From the NCBI RefSeq assembly GCF_009823805.1, contig NZ_WUEK01000010.1:62001-126000 (forward strand): a stretch of DNA of 64,000 bases, given 5' to 3'. A program made the translations under genes and the position numbers. Below the pieces are notes generated by a model. The model was not told where the DNA came from. It saw nothing but the letters and a program-made list of their open reading frames with translations, and did not search any database. This DNA is from Nocardioides flavescens (lineage in GTDB: Bacteria > Actinomycetota > Actinomycetes > Propionibacteriales > Nocardioidaceae). Below are positions 43,978 to 52,647 of this stretch, in pieces (the first letter of the stretch is position 1; every line of letters starts with the position of its first letter).

Positions 43978-44904
43978 ATGAGCGCACACGAGCACGACCA
44001 CGACCACGACGAGCACCGCGAGGGACTGTCCTACGACCTGCCCCAGATGCAGGAGCGCGGGATGGTGCGCCGCACGATGGGCCGTCGCGGTCTGCTCGGG
44101 GTGTTCGGCGGGCTCGGCGCGGCGGCCGCGCTGGCGGCGTGCGGCTCCGACGACACCGTCGACCTCAGCTCGTCCTCGACCTCGTCCTCCGCGTCGAGCG
44201 GCGCCGGCCCCGGCGGCACCCCGCCCGACGGCGGCCAGGGTGGCGGCGGCTCGGTGTCCCAGGAGGGCCTCGACGACGGCGACATCCCCGAGGAGACCGC
44301 CGGTCCCTACCCCGGCGACGGCAGCAACGGCGTCGACGTGCTGAGCGAGTCGGGCATCGTGCGCCAGGACATCCGCTCGAGCTTCGGCGACGCGACCGGT
44401 GTCGCCGAGGGCGTGCCGATGACGATCAACCTGGCGGTCTACGACAACAGCAGCGCGGGCATGTCGGCGTACGCCGGCGCCGCGGTCTACCTGTGGCACT
44501 GCGACCGCGACGGCAACTACTCGCTCTACTCCGACGGCATCACCGAGGAGAACTACCTGCGCGGGGTGCAGGAGGTCGCGGCCGACGGCACCGTGAGCTT
44601 CACCAGCATCTTCCCGGCCTGCTACTCCGGGCGCTGGCCGCACCTGCACTTCGAGGTCTACCCCTCGATCGACGACGCCACGAGCGCCTCCGGCAAGCTG
44701 CGCACCTCCCAGATCGCGATGCCGCAGGATGTCTGCGACACCGTCTACGGCACCGCCGAGGGCTACGAGCAGTCGGTCTCCAACTTCGCCCAGGTGAGCC
44801 TCGACTCCGACAACGTGTTCAGCGACGGCCACTCGCTCCAGATGGCGACGCTGACCGGCTCGGTCGACGAGGGCTACACCCTGGCCCTCAACGTGCCCGT
44901 CTGA
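43978..44904 (+). CDS. Intradiol ring-cleavage dioxygenase-like exported lipoprotein
   Basis: 308 residues, ATG at 43978. After a His/Asp-rich cytoplasmic start (HEHDHDHDEH), MGRRGLLGVFGGLGAAAALAAC is a Tat-type signal with lipobox (split view, positions 44083-44142), so the protein is exported and lipid-anchored. A Ser/Gly-rich linker precedes a dioxygenase beta-barrel (about 110-300): ETAGPYPGDG, YLWHCDRDGNYSLY, and the metal-site region CYSGRWPHLHFEVYPS. Cytosolic intradiol enzymes cleave catechols using Fe(III); exported relatives have unclear substrates. Confidence 0.85.
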   Translation: MSAHEHDHDHDEHREGLSYDLPQMQERGMVRRTMGRRGLLGVFGGLGAAAALAACGSDDTVDLSSSSTSSSASSGAGPGGTPPDGGQGGGGSVSQEGLDDGDIPEETAGPYPGDGSNGVDVLSESGIVRQDIRSSFGDATGVAEGVPMTINLAVYDNSSAGMSAYAGAAVYLWHCDRDGNYSLYSDGITEENYLRGVQEVAADGTVSFTSIFPACYSGRWPHLHFEVYPSIDDATSASGKLRTSQIAMPQDVCDTVYGTAEGYEQSVSNFAQVSLDSDNVFSDGHSLQMATLTGSVDEGYTLALNVPV

Positions 44905-44927
44905 GGTCCCGCCCGGATACTGGTCGG

Positions 44928-46148
44928 GTGCCCTCCGCCCCACCTGTCGGCGTCCCCGCGCCGTCCGACGGGAGCCTCCCGGCGCCCGCCCTGGCCGAGT
45001 TGGGGGAGCGCCCGTTCGGGGTCTACGTCCACGTCCCGTTCTGCACGGTCCGGTGCGGCTACTGCGACTTCAACACCTACACCGTCGCCGACCTCGGCAC
45101 CGCCGGAGGTGTGCCGGGCGCTTCGCGCGCGACGTACGCCGACGCGGCGGTGCGGGAGGTCGCCCTGGCCCGCGAGGTGCTGGGCGGGCCGGTGCCGGTC
45201 GAGACGGTGTTCGTGGGCGGCGGCACCCCGACCCTGCTCGCCCCTGACGACCTCGCCTCGGTGCTCCGCGCGGTCGACGACGAGCTCGGCCTGGTACCCG
45301 GCGCGGAGGTGACCACCGAGGCCAACCCCGACAGCGTCACGCTCGCCGGGCTCGAGACGCTGCGCGAGGCGGGGTTCACCCGCATCTCCTTCGGCATGCA
45401 GTCGGCGGTGCCGCGGGTGCTCGCCGTCCTCGACCGCACCCACGACCCCGAGCGGGTGCCCCAGGCGGTGGCCTGGGCGCGCGATGCGGGCTTCGACCAG
45501 GTCAGCCTCGACCTCATCTACGGCACACCGGGCGAGAGCACCGCCGACTGGGAGACCTCGCTCGACGCGGCGCTGGCCTGCGAGCCCGACCACGTCTCGG
45601 CGTACTCCCTCATCGTCGAGGACGGCACGGCGCTCGCCCGCCGGGTCCGTCGCGGCGAGCTGCCGATGCCCGACGAGGACGACCTCGCCGACAAGTACGC
45701 CGTCGCCGACGAGCGGCTCACGGCCGCCGGGCTCGGGTGGTACGAGGTGTCGAACTGGGCCCGCCCCGGGTCGCAGTGCCGCCACAACGTCCTCTACTGG
45801 ACCGGCGCCGACTGGTGGGGTGTCGGCCCCGGCGCGCACAGCCACGTCGGCGGCGTCCGCTGGTGGAACGTCCGCCACCCCGCGGCGTACGCCGAGCGGA
45901 TCGCGGGCGGGCTCAGCCCCGCCCACGAGCGCGAGCTGCTCGAGCCCGAGGACCGGCGCGTCGAGCGCGTCCTGCTCGAGCTGCGGCTGCGCGACGGACT
46001 GCCCCTCTCGGTGCTCGACGAGGTCGGCCGCTCGGCGGTGCCCGAGCAGGTCGACCGCGGTCTCGTCGACGTGGTCGGCAACCGGCTGGTGCTCACCGAC
46101 CGCGGCCGGCTGCTGGCCGACGGAGTGGTCCGCGACCTGCTTCCCTGA
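44928..46148 (+). CDS. hemW: Radical SAM haem chaperone HemW
   Basis: 406 residues from GTG at 44928; GATACT (44916-44921) ends 6 nt upstream, so leaderless. Radical-SAM cluster motif CTVRCGYC (about 39-46) followed by DFNTYT, then VFVGGGTPTLL, EANPDS, FGMQSAVPRVLAVLDRTHD and YEVSNWARPGSQCRHN, and the C-terminal HemN-like domain. HemW delivers haem to respiratory enzymes and is not the coproporphyrinogen oxidase it was once named for. Conserved downstream of lepA in actinobacteria, here separated by about 7 kb of accessory genes. Confidence 0.95.
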   Translation: MPSAPPVGVPAPSDGSLPAPALAELGERPFGVYVHVPFCTVRCGYCDFNTYTVADLGTAGGVPGASRATYADAAVREVALAREVLGGPVPVETVFVGGGTPTLLAPDDLASVLRAVDDELGLVPGAEVTTEANPDSVTLAGLETLREAGFTRISFGMQSAVPRVLAVLDRTHDPERVPQAVAWARDAGFDQVSLDLIYGTPGESTADWETSLDAALACEPDHVSAYSLIVEDGTALARRVRRGELPMPDEDDLADKYAVADERLTAAGLGWYEVSNWARPGSQCRHNVLYWTGADWWGVGPGAHSHVGGVRWWNVRHPAAYAERIAGGLSPAHERELLEPEDRRVERVLLELRLRDGLPLSVLDEVGRSAVPEQVDRGLVDVVGNRLVLTDRGRLLADGVVRDLLP

Positions 46149-46232
46149 GACTCCCTGGCCCTCCCTGGACCCGACCCCGACCCTTCCCTGAGAGAGCGCC
46201 GATCGGGGCCCTCCGCTGCCTAGGGTGGGGCC

Positions 46233-46652
46233 ATGACCACCGGTCCCGACGAGTCCCGACCCGAGCACCAGCCCGGACAGCAGCCCGAGCCGACCCAGCC
46301 CTACGGCTCGGTCCCGCCGCCGCCCCCGCCGCCGCCCGCGCCCGGCCAGGTGCCCTACGGCGCGCCCGTGGCCGGTGCGCCCTACGGCGCGGCACCGGGC
46401 GCGCCGTACGGCATCCACCCGGGCACGGGCATCCCGTACTCCGACAAGTCCAAGATCATCGCCGGCATCCTGCAGATCCTGCTGCCGTTCGGCATCGGCC
46501 GGTTCTACATCGGCGACACCAGGCTGGGCGTCATCCAGCTGATCGTGACGCTGGTGACCTGCGGCATCGGCAGCCTGTGGCCGATCATCGACGGCATCAT
46601 CATGCTCGTCACCGACAGCAAGGACGCCCGCGGCTACGTGCTCCGCAGCTGA
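46233..46652 (+). CDS. TM2-domain membrane protein
   Basis: 139 residues, ATG at 46233; TAGGGT (46221-46226) ends 6 nt upstream, so leaderless. A Pro/Gly/Tyr-rich N-terminal half (residues 1-70, with a run of eight prolines) precedes the TM2 domain: IIAGILQILLPFGIGRFYIGD with the DRF-like GRFY-GD motif, then a second helix around LVTCGIGSLWPIIDGI. Function unknown; the proline-rich tail may bind partners. Convergent with the DUF3097 gene, 7 bp apart. Confidence 0.88.
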   Translation: MTTGPDESRPEHQPGQQPEPTQPYGSVPPPPPPPPAPGQVPYGAPVAGAPYGAAPGAPYGIHPGTGIPYSDKSKIIAGILQILLPFGIGRFYIGDTRLGVIQLIVTLVTCGIGSLWPIIDGIIMLVTDSKDARGYVLRS

Positions 46653-46659
46653 GGTCGGC

Positions 46660-47508
46660 TCACTCCTCGGCGCACACGAAGTCGATGAGCTCCTCGACCC
46701 GCCCGAGCAGGGCGGGCTCGAGGTCGCCGTACGACGAGACGCGGCTGAGGATCTGCTGCCAGGCGCGGGCGATGTCGGTCTGCGTCGCGTGGGGCCATCC
46801 GAGGTGGGCGCAGACGCCCTTCTTCCACTCGACCGAGCGGGGGATCGTGGGCCAGGCGGCGAGGCCGAGGCGGTCGGGCTTGACCGCCTGCCAGACGTCG
46901 ACGAACGGGTGCCCGACGACGAGCACGTGCTCGCCTAGGGGCGAGCGGGCGATCTCGTCGGCGATCCGGCTCTCCTTGGAGCCGGCGACCAGGTGGTCGA
47001 CCAGCACGCCGACCCGCCGACCGGGGCCGGGGGAGAAGTCGCGCAGGTGGCCGGCGAGGTCGTCGACGCCGCCGAGGTACTCCACGACGACACCCTCGAT
47101 GCGCAGGTCCTCGCCCCACACCCGCTCGACGAGCTCGGCGTCGTGGCGGCCCTCGACGTAGATCCGGCTCGCGCGGGCGACCCGCGCCCGGACGTCGTGG
47201 ACGGCGATGGAGCCGGACGCGGTGCGGGTCGGCTTCGCGGGCGCGGTGGTGCGCGTCGGCGCGACGAGGATGACCGGCTTGCCCTCGAGCAGGAACCCCG
47301 GCCCGAGCGGGAAGGTGCGCCGTCGCCCGCGGCGGTCCTCCAGCGTCACCGTGTGCAGGTCGCGCTCGACGGCCACGATCTCGCCGACCCAGTCGGCGGT
47401 GACCTCCTCGACGACCGCGCCGAGCTCGGCGGGTGCCTCGACGGCGCGCCCGCGCTTGGGCGCGCGCCAGTCGGTCGAGAGGACGTCGGCCCCGTAGCGA
47501 TCAGCCAT
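46660..47508 (-). CDS. DUF3097 family protein
   Basis: 282 residues from ATG at 47508; TAGGGT on the minus strand (47516-47521) ends 7 nt upstream. Matches the actinobacterial DUF3097 family: RYGADVLSTDW at the start, TADWVGEIVAVERDLHTVTLEDRRG (small beta-barrel, split near 47400), VARASRIYVEGRHDAELVERVWGEDLR resembling a Toprim strand with Glu and Asp residues, and VLVDHLVAGSKESRIADEI. The Toprim-like pattern hints at nucleic-acid action, but no function is established. Confidence 0.85.
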   Translation of the reverse strand: MADRYGADVLSTDWRAPKRGRAVEAPAELGAVVEEVTADWVGEIVAVERDLHTVTLEDRRGRRRTFPLGPGFLLEGKPVILVAPTRTTAPAKPTRTASGSIAVHDVRARVARASRIYVEGRHDAELVERVWGEDLRIEGVVVEYLGGVDDLAGHLRDFSPGPGRRVGVLVDHLVAGSKESRIADEIARSPLGEHVLVVGHPFVDVWQAVKPDRLGLAAWPTIPRSVEWKKGVCAHLGWPHATQTDIARAWQQILSRVSSYGDLEPALLGRVEELIDFVCAEE

Positions 47509-47566
47509 GGCCACGACCCTAGGCAGCGCCGCCGACAGCCCCCGGCAGCACACGCCGCCGCGCGGG

Positions 47567-47836
47567 CTACTCCGTCCCGGACTGCTCCTGGCCGCCGGTG
47601 TCGTCGCTGGTGTCGTCGCTGGGAGCCTCGTCGCCGTCCCACTGGTCAGGCGTCTTGCCCTCCTCCAGCAGCTCGCCGGGGGCGAGGTCGCCCGCCGTCT
47701 CGGCGTCGTCGAGGCCCTCGGCCAGCGGGTTGTCCTCGCCGGGGCGGACGTCCTCGGGCAGGACGGAGTCGTCGACCTCGCCGGGGGTGGGCTCGTCGGC
47801 GTGGTCGGCGGGGCTCTCGGCAGCGTTCTCGCTCAT
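47567..47836 (-). CDS. Small acidic protein of unknown function
   Basis: 89 residues from ATG at 47836; the frame is open to 47950 but the upstream part overlaps the neighbouring gene. Very acidic (Asp/Glu-rich) and low in hydrophobic residues, so probably unfolded or a small soluble protein; contains VDDSVLPEDVRPGEDNPLAE. No domain recognised. Codon periodicity and compact spacing support it being real. A GTACCT hexamer lies 7 nt before the ATG. Confidence 0.6.
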   Translation of the reverse strand: MSENAAESPADHADEPTPGEVDDSVLPEDVRPGEDNPLAEGLDDAETAGDLAPGELLEEGKTPDQWDGDEAPSDDTSDDTGGQEQSGTE

Positions 47837-47859
47837 GGACGTGAGGTACCCCACCCGTC

Positions 47860-48735
47860 TCAGACGAGCGGCAGCCGCTTCTGGCTGCGGGGCAGGTGCT
47901 CGTAGCCGCGTCGTACGGCGTCCGCCAGGTGCTCGGCGGGGAACGGCCACTCGGCGGCGCCCAGCGCCTCGCCCACCGGTACGCCGCGCGAGGCGAGGTC
48001 GCGGATCGTCTCGGCGACGATGCCGATCTCGTTGCGCTGCTGCTCGACGAAGTCACGGTCGACGGGGCGCCCGTGCCCGGGCACGACCACCGAGGAGGTG
48101 GTGAGCAGCCCGATCACCAGGTCGAGCGCGAGCGGCCACTCCATCGGCCAGCAGTCGGGGCCGAACCCGGGCACGTCGCCGCGCTCGGACTGCTCGACGA
48201 GGTCGCCGGCCAGCACCACGTCGGCGTCGGGCACCCGCGCCACGAGGTCGCCCGAGGTGTGGGCGCGCCCGGGGTGGACCAGCTCGACGGCCCGGTCGCC
48301 CAGGTCGAGCGTGGTCACGCTGGAGAAGGTGTGGTCGGCGGGCACGATCTCGGTCGCCTGCACCTCGGCGCGGTGCGGGTCGTCGGCGTTGTCGGGCTCG
48401 TCGTAGAGCGCCTGGATGCGCCGCCCCGCCGGCACGGTGGCCTCGGCGGCCGCCTCGTGGGCGTGGATCGGCACGGCGCCGTACGCCGTGCGGAAGGCGC
48501 CGTTGCCGAAGGTGTGGTCGAAGTGCTCGTGGGTGTTGACGATCCCGACCACGGTCCCGGCCCCCAGTGCGCGGACCTCCTCGACCACGCCTCGGGCCGC
48601 GAGGTCCGAGGCGTGGGTGTCGACCACGAGCAGCCCCGCCTCGCCGCCGACCACCGAGACGTTGACGTCGAACCACGCGTGACGCGCGACCCAGACCCTG
48701 TCGGCGACCTCGACGAACGGCGCGGTGAACGGCAC
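47860..48735 (-). CDS. MBL-fold metallo-hydrolase
   Basis: 291 residues, GTG at 48735, with TAGTGT 6 nt upstream (48742-48747): leaderless. Metallo-beta-lactamase fold: metal-site motif NTHEHFDHTFGN (about 75-86), third-ligand His near HPGRAHTSGDLV, Asp in VLAGDLVEQSE and the last His in VPGHGRPVD. Long C-terminal helical part. Resembles quinoprotein-relay or general hydrolases of this superfamily; substrate unknown. Confidence 0.87.
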   Translation of the reverse strand: MPFTAPFVEVADRVWVARHAWFDVNVSVVGGEAGLLVVDTHASDLAARGVVEEVRALGAGTVVGIVNTHEHFDHTFGNGAFRTAYGAVPIHAHEAAAEATVPAGRRIQALYDEPDNADDPHRAEVQATEIVPADHTFSSVTTLDLGDRAVELVHPGRAHTSGDLVARVPDADVVLAGDLVEQSERGDVPGFGPDCWPMEWPLALDLVIGLLTTSSVVVPGHGRPVDRDFVEQQRNEIGIVAETIRDLASRGVPVGEALGAAEWPFPAEHLADAVRRGYEHLPRSQKRLPLV

Positions 48736-48761
48736 CCGGCCACACTAAGGCGCAAGCCCGC

Positions 48762-49451
48762 TCAGCAGATGCCGGCGTGCAGCTCGTGGCGCAGCAGCAG
48801 CCCGAGCTCCTCCGCGGTGCGTGCGGGGCGTGAGAACCACAGGCTGGTGCGGTGCGCGCCGCGGGTGTCGATCCAGCCGAGCTCGGCGCCGTGGGCGGTG
48901 AGGTCGGTGAGCGAGACGTCGAGCAGCTGCTCGACCGGGGTGCCGGTGGTCCGCGCGACGACCTGCGCGAGGTCCTCGCGGTGGCAGTCGTTGGCGTGCT
49001 CCATCGAGCGCTGGAGGTAGCCGCGGTTGAGCACGAGATCGGGGGAGCGGAACGCGCGGAGCGGCACGCGAACCTGTGCCCCGTCGCGCTGCAGCACCAC
49101 GAAGTCGAGGTCGAGGCCGACGTCGAGGCGCAGCTCGCCGCAGCAGGCGCAGGCCGCGGTGTCGCGGCTGCTGAGCCGCCCGGCCACGGTGAGCGTGGCG
49201 CGGCGTTCGGGCGAGCCCGCCGGGCCGACGCCGCTCGCGAAGGTGACCAGGGCGCTGCTGCCCTCGGCGGCGGCCTGCGCCATCAGCGAGCCGGGACGGC
49301 ACCAGAACGTCGGGGTGCCGGCGTCGTCGCGCAGGCCGAGGCGGGAGTCGGCGCCGACGTGGGGGTGTCCGTCGACGACGAGCTCCACCTCCGCGGGACA
49401 GGCGAGGATGCTGCGGGCCAGCTCGAGGTCGTCGGCGGTGCAGGTGGTCAC
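48762..49451 (-). CDS. DUF2470 (haem-utilisation-like) protein, iron-regulated
   Basis: 229 residues from GTG at 49451, chosen because TACCTT (49459-49464, minus strand) ends 7 nt upstream, making it leaderless. N-terminal split-barrel-like part with Cys pair CACC (about 105-108), C-terminal DUF2470 domain (about 150-229; RSMEHANDCHREDLAQVV). Relatives occur in haem-degrading HugZ-type and pyridoxamine-oxidase-like proteins. The 19-bp iron box overlaps the -10 box, so expression should rise when iron is scarce. Role in haem or iron handling is inferred. Confidence 0.8.
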   Translation of the reverse strand: MTTCTADDLELARSILACPAEVELVVDGHPHVGADSRLGLRDDAGTPTFWCRPGSLMAQAAAEGSSALVTFASGVGPAGSPERRATLTVAGRLSSRDTAACACCGELRLDVGLDLDFVVLQRDGAQVRVPLRAFRSPDLVLNRGYLQRSMEHANDCHREDLAQVVARTTGTPVEQLLDVSLTDLTAHGAELGWIDTRGAHRTSLWFSRPARTAEELGLLLRHELHAGIC

Positions 49452-49457
49452 GCCGAC

Positions 49458-49476
49458 CAAGGTAAGGCAAACCTAA
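49458..49476. promoter_or_regulatory. DtxR/IdeR-type iron box
   Basis: CAAGGTAAGGCAAACCTAA; its complement TTAGGTTTGCCTTACCTTG fits the iron-box pattern TTAGGTTAGSCTAACCTAA at most positions, with both TTAGGT and ACCT half-site features intact. It covers the -10 of the DUF2470 gene, so an iron-loaded repressor would block RNA polymerase. Confidence 0.8.
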
Positions 49477-49551
49477 GTGACGTCGCAAGAGCCGGCCGGG
49501 TGAGGGCGCGCGGCTCGTCGGGGGTGGCCCGACGACTGGACGCGAGTAGCA

Positions 49552-49578
49552 TTGGCACTCGGCTCGGGTGAGTGCCAG
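49552..49578. promoter_or_regulatory. CIRCE operator of hrcA
   Basis: TTGGCACTC (49552/49553-49560) and GAGTGCCAG (49570-49578) with a 9-nt spacer: the HrcA-binding CIRCE repeat with one mismatch at the last base. A TAGCAT hexamer (49547-49552) just before it could be the -10 box, so HrcA would act on its own transcription. Confidence 0.93.
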
Positions 49579-49604
49579 GGCTGCGGGACCGCGGGAGGTG
49601 GGAC

Positions 49605-50624
49605 GTGCAGGAGGAGCGCCGTCTGGCCGTGCTCCGGGCGATCGTCGAGGACTACGTCGCGACCGAGGAGCCGGTCGGCTCCAAGGCCCTGGTCGAGCGC
49701 CACGGGCTGGGCGTGTCGCCCGCGACCGTGCGCAACGACATGGCCGCGCTCGAGGACGAGGGCTACATCACCCAGCCCCACACCAGCGCCGGTCGGGTGC
49801 CCACCGACAAGGGCTACCGGCTCTTCGTCGACCGGCTGAGCACGGTCAAGCCGATGAGCGCGGCCGAGCGCAAGGCGATCGCTACGTTCCTCGACGGGGC
49901 TGTGGACCTCGACGACGTCGTCTCTCGGTCCGTGCGCGTGCTCTCCCAGCTCACGCGCCAGGTGGCGATGGTGCAGTACCCCACCCTGTCGCGCTCGACG
50001 GTGCGCCACGTCGAGCTGGTCGCCCTGGCGCCCACCCGACTGCTGGTGGTGCTGATCCTGAGCACGGGCCGGGTCGAGCAGCGCGTCGTCGAGCTCGGCT
50101 CCGAACTCACCGACGAGGTGCTCGCCGACCTGCGCGCGCGGGTGCTCGGCGCGGCCGTCGGCCAGATCATCGCCACGGCCGTCGACCAGCTGCGCGCGGC
50201 GGTGCCCCCGGTCGACGGGGACGACGTCGCCAGGGTCGTCGACGTGCTGGTCGAGGCGATGGTCGACGAGCGCTCGAGCGAGCGGATCGTGGTCGGGGGA
50301 GCGGCCAACCTCGCGCGCTACGGCGACAGCTTCGACTCCGCCGTGCGTCCGCTGCTCGAGGCGATCGAGGAGCACGTCGTCCTGCTCAAGCTGCTCGGCG
50401 AGGCCACCGGCTCGAGCGGCGGCGGGGTCACGGTGCGCATCGGCGCCGAGGGCCCCTACGAGCAGCTGTCCTCCACCAGCGTCGTGACCACCGGCTACGG
50501 CCCGCGCGACGAGGCGGTCGCCATGCTCGGCATCGTGGGACCGACCCGCATGGACTACCCGGGCACGATGGCTGCGGTGCGTGCCGTGGCCCGCTACGTC
50601 TCCCGCATCCTCGACGAGGGCTGA
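49605..50624 (+). CDS. hrcA: Heat-inducible transcription repressor HrcA
   Basis: 339 residues from GTG at 49605 with GGGAGGTG upstream. N-terminal winged helix (about 1-80; EERRLAVLRAIVEDYVATEEPVGSKAL split at 49611-49690, then SPATVRNDMAALEDEGYI), central GAF-like and inserted domains, and the C-terminal dimer region. It binds CIRCE and represses heat-shock genes, needing GroEL to stay active. It is preceded by its own CIRCE and followed by dnaJ, as in most actinobacteria; groEL and dnaK are not in the window. Confidence 0.97.
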   Translation: MQEERRLAVLRAIVEDYVATEEPVGSKALVERHGLGVSPATVRNDMAALEDEGYITQPHTSAGRVPTDKGYRLFVDRLSTVKPMSAAERKAIATFLDGAVDLDDVVSRSVRVLSQLTRQVAMVQYPTLSRSTVRHVELVALAPTRLLVVLILSTGRVEQRVVELGSELTDEVLADLRARVLGAAVGQIIATAVDQLRAAVPPVDGDDVARVVDVLVEAMVDERSSERIVVGGAANLARYGDSFDSAVRPLLEAIEEHVVLLKLLGEATGSSGGGVTVRIGAEGPYEQLSSTSVVTTGYGPRDEAVAMLGIVGPTRMDYPGTMAAVRAVARYVSRILDEG

Positions 50625-50696
50625 TCGCCGGCTCCCGGACGCCCCCGCACGACTTCGCACCACCCTCGCTCCACCCTGCACCTCCCGAGAGGAACC

Positions 50697-51872
50697 ATGA
50701 GCCAGGACCTGTACGGCCTCCTCGGCGTCAGCCGTGACGCGGATGCCGAGACGATCAAGAAGGCCTACCGCAAGGCCGCGCGCAAGCTGCACCCCGACGT
50801 CAACCCCGACCCGGAGGCCAACGCGCAGTTCCAGGAGGTCGGGCGCGCCTACGAGGTGCTCAGCGACCCGCAGAAGCGCGCGGCGTACGACCGCGGCGGG
50901 GACCCGTTCGGCCAGGGCGGCGCCGGGGGCTTCGGACAGGGTGCGGGCTTCTCCTTCACCGACATCATGGACGCCTTCTTCGGCGGGCAGGCCGGCGGCT
51001 CGGGCCAGGGACGCGGCCCGCGCCCGCGCCAGCGCCGCGGCCAGGACGCGCTGATCCGGCTCGAGGTCGAGCTGGCCGAGGCGGCGTTCGGCGTCTCGCG
51101 CGAGCTCAAGGTCGACACCGCGGTCGTCTGCGGCACCTGCACCGGCGAGGGCACCGCCCCCGGCACCCACCCGCAGGTCTGCGAGACCTGCCGCGGTGCC
51201 GGCGAGGTCGCGCAGGTGCAGCGCTCCTTCCTCGGCGAGATCCGCACGCTGCGCCCGTGCGCGGCGTGCCGCGGCTTCGGCACGACCATCCCCGACCCCT
51301 GCCGCGAGTGCGGCGGCGACGGCCGGGTGCGCTCGCGTCGCACGCTCACCATCAAGATCCCCGCGGGCGTCGACACCGGCACCCGGGTGCAGCTCGCCGA
51401 CGAGGGCGAGGTCGGCCCCGGCGGCGGCCCCGCCGGTGACCTGTACGTCGAGATCCACGTCGCCAAGCACGAGACCTTCACCCGCCACGGCGACGACCTG
51501 CACTGCACGGTCACCGTCCCGATGACCGCGGCGGCGCTCGGCACCAGCTTCGAGCTGCCGACCCTCGAGGCGGACGTCGTCTCGGCGGAGGAGGCGACCA
51601 CCGACCTCGAGCGGTCCTTCCAGCTCGAGGTGCCGGCGGGCACGCAGTCGGGCACGGAGCAGGTGCTCCGCGGGCGCGGTGTGCCCGGCCTGCGGGGCGG
51701 CCGCGGCGACCTGATCGTCAGCATCGCGGTCGAGACCCCCACCCGGCTCGACGCGCGCCAGGAGGAGCTGCTGCGCGAGCTCGCCGAGCTGCGCGCCGAG
51801 GAGCAGCCGACCGGTCGGGTGCGCCCGGGCAAGAAGTCGGCGTTCGGCCGGCTGCGCGACGCGTTCCACTAG
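50697..51872 (+). CDS. dnaJ: Chaperone protein DnaJ
   Basis: 391 residues, ATG at 50697 with GAGAGGAA upstream. J domain (residues 1-65; HPD motif in KLHPDVNPDP), Gly/Phe region (about 68-105), zinc-binding domain with four Cys pairs (CGTCTGEG, CETCRGAG, CAACRGFG, CRECGGDG; about 143-207) and two client-binding beta domains. A full type I DnaJ, the co-chaperone of DnaK. It lies 72 bp after hrcA and is the actinobacterial DnaJ2 that travels with hrcA, apart from dnaK-grpE-dnaJ1. Confidence 0.97.
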   Translation: MSQDLYGLLGVSRDADAETIKKAYRKAARKLHPDVNPDPEANAQFQEVGRAYEVLSDPQKRAAYDRGGDPFGQGGAGGFGQGAGFSFTDIMDAFFGGQAGGSGQGRGPRPRQRRGQDALIRLEVELAEAAFGVSRELKVDTAVVCGTCTGEGTAPGTHPQVCETCRGAGEVAQVQRSFLGEIRTLRPCAACRGFGTTIPDPCRECGGDGRVRSRRTLTIKIPAGVDTGTRVQLADEGEVGPGGGPAGDLYVEIHVAKHETFTRHGDDLHCTVTVPMTAAALGTSFELPTLEADVVSAEEATTDLERSFQLEVPAGTQSGTEQVLRGRGVPGLRGGRGDLIVSIAVETPTRLDARQEELLRELAELRAEEQPTGRVRPGKKSAFGRLRDAFH

Positions 51873-51881
51873 GGCGGCTCG

Positions 51882-52625
51882 GTGACCTCGCACGTCCACC
51901 TCGTCCCGACCCTGGCCGGGGCCGCCGCCGGATCCGAGGTGGTCGTCGAGGGCGCGGAGGCCCACCACGCGGTCGCCGTACGCCGGATCGCGGTCGGCGA
52001 GGAGCTCGTGCTGACCGACGGTGCCGGCGCCTGGGCGCGCTGCGAGGTCGCGGCCACCGGCAAGCAGCGCCTGGTCGCCACGGTGCTGGAGCTCGAGGGG
52101 ACCCCCGAGCCGTCCCCGGTCCTCGAGGTCGTCCAGGCTCTGCCCAAGGGCGACCGCGGGGAGCTCGCTGTCGAGGTGCTGACCGAGATCGGGGTGGCGA
52201 GGGTCGTGCCGTGGGCGGCCGCCCGCTCGGTCGCCGTCTGGCGCGGAGAGCGGGCGGCCAAGTCGCTCGCCAAGTGGCGCGCGACCGCCCGCGAGGCGGC
52301 CAAGCAGGCCCGCCGCGCCTGGCACCCGCAGGTCGACGAGCTGGCCTCGACCGACCAGGTCACCGCCCACCTCGCCGCCGCGCCGCTCGCTCTGGTGCTC
52401 CACGAGGAGGCCACCGCGTCCTTGGCCGAGGCGCTCGACGGCGGGGTGCCGGAGCGCGTCGTGCTCGTCGTCGGCCCCGAGGGCGGTCTCGCGCCGGAGG
52501 AGCTGGCGGCGTTCGAGGCCGCCGGTGCCCGCAGCGTGCGGCTCGGCACCGAGGTGCTGCGCACCTCCACCGCCGGTCTCGCCGCGGCGAGTGCCGTCCT
52601 TTCCCGGACCGGCCGCTGGGGCTGA
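51882..52625 (+). CDS. rsmE: 16S rRNA (uracil-1498-N3)-methyltransferase RsmE
   Basis: 247 residues, GTG at 51882, 9 bp after dnaJ. N-terminal PUA-like domain (about 1-75; HHAVAVRRIAVGEELVLTDG) and a C-terminal SPOUT domain with the knot regions VVGPEGGLAPEELAAFEAAG (about 193-212) and LGTEVLRTSTAGLAA. It methylates U1498 in the decoding region of 16S rRNA. Conserved downstream of dnaJ and probably in one transcript with it. Confidence 0.95.
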   Translation: MTSHVHLVPTLAGAAAGSEVVVEGAEAHHAVAVRRIAVGEELVLTDGAGAWARCEVAATGKQRLVATVLELEGTPEPSPVLEVVQALPKGDRGELAVEVLTEIGVARVVPWAAARSVAVWRGERAAKSLAKWRATAREAAKQARRAWHPQVDELASTDQVTAHLAAAPLALVLHEEATASLAEALDGGVPERVVLVVGPEGGLAPEELAAFEAAGARSVRLGTEVLRTSTAGLAAASAVLSRTGRWG

Positions 52626-52647
52626 CCGGCCCCGGTGCAGGTCAGGG

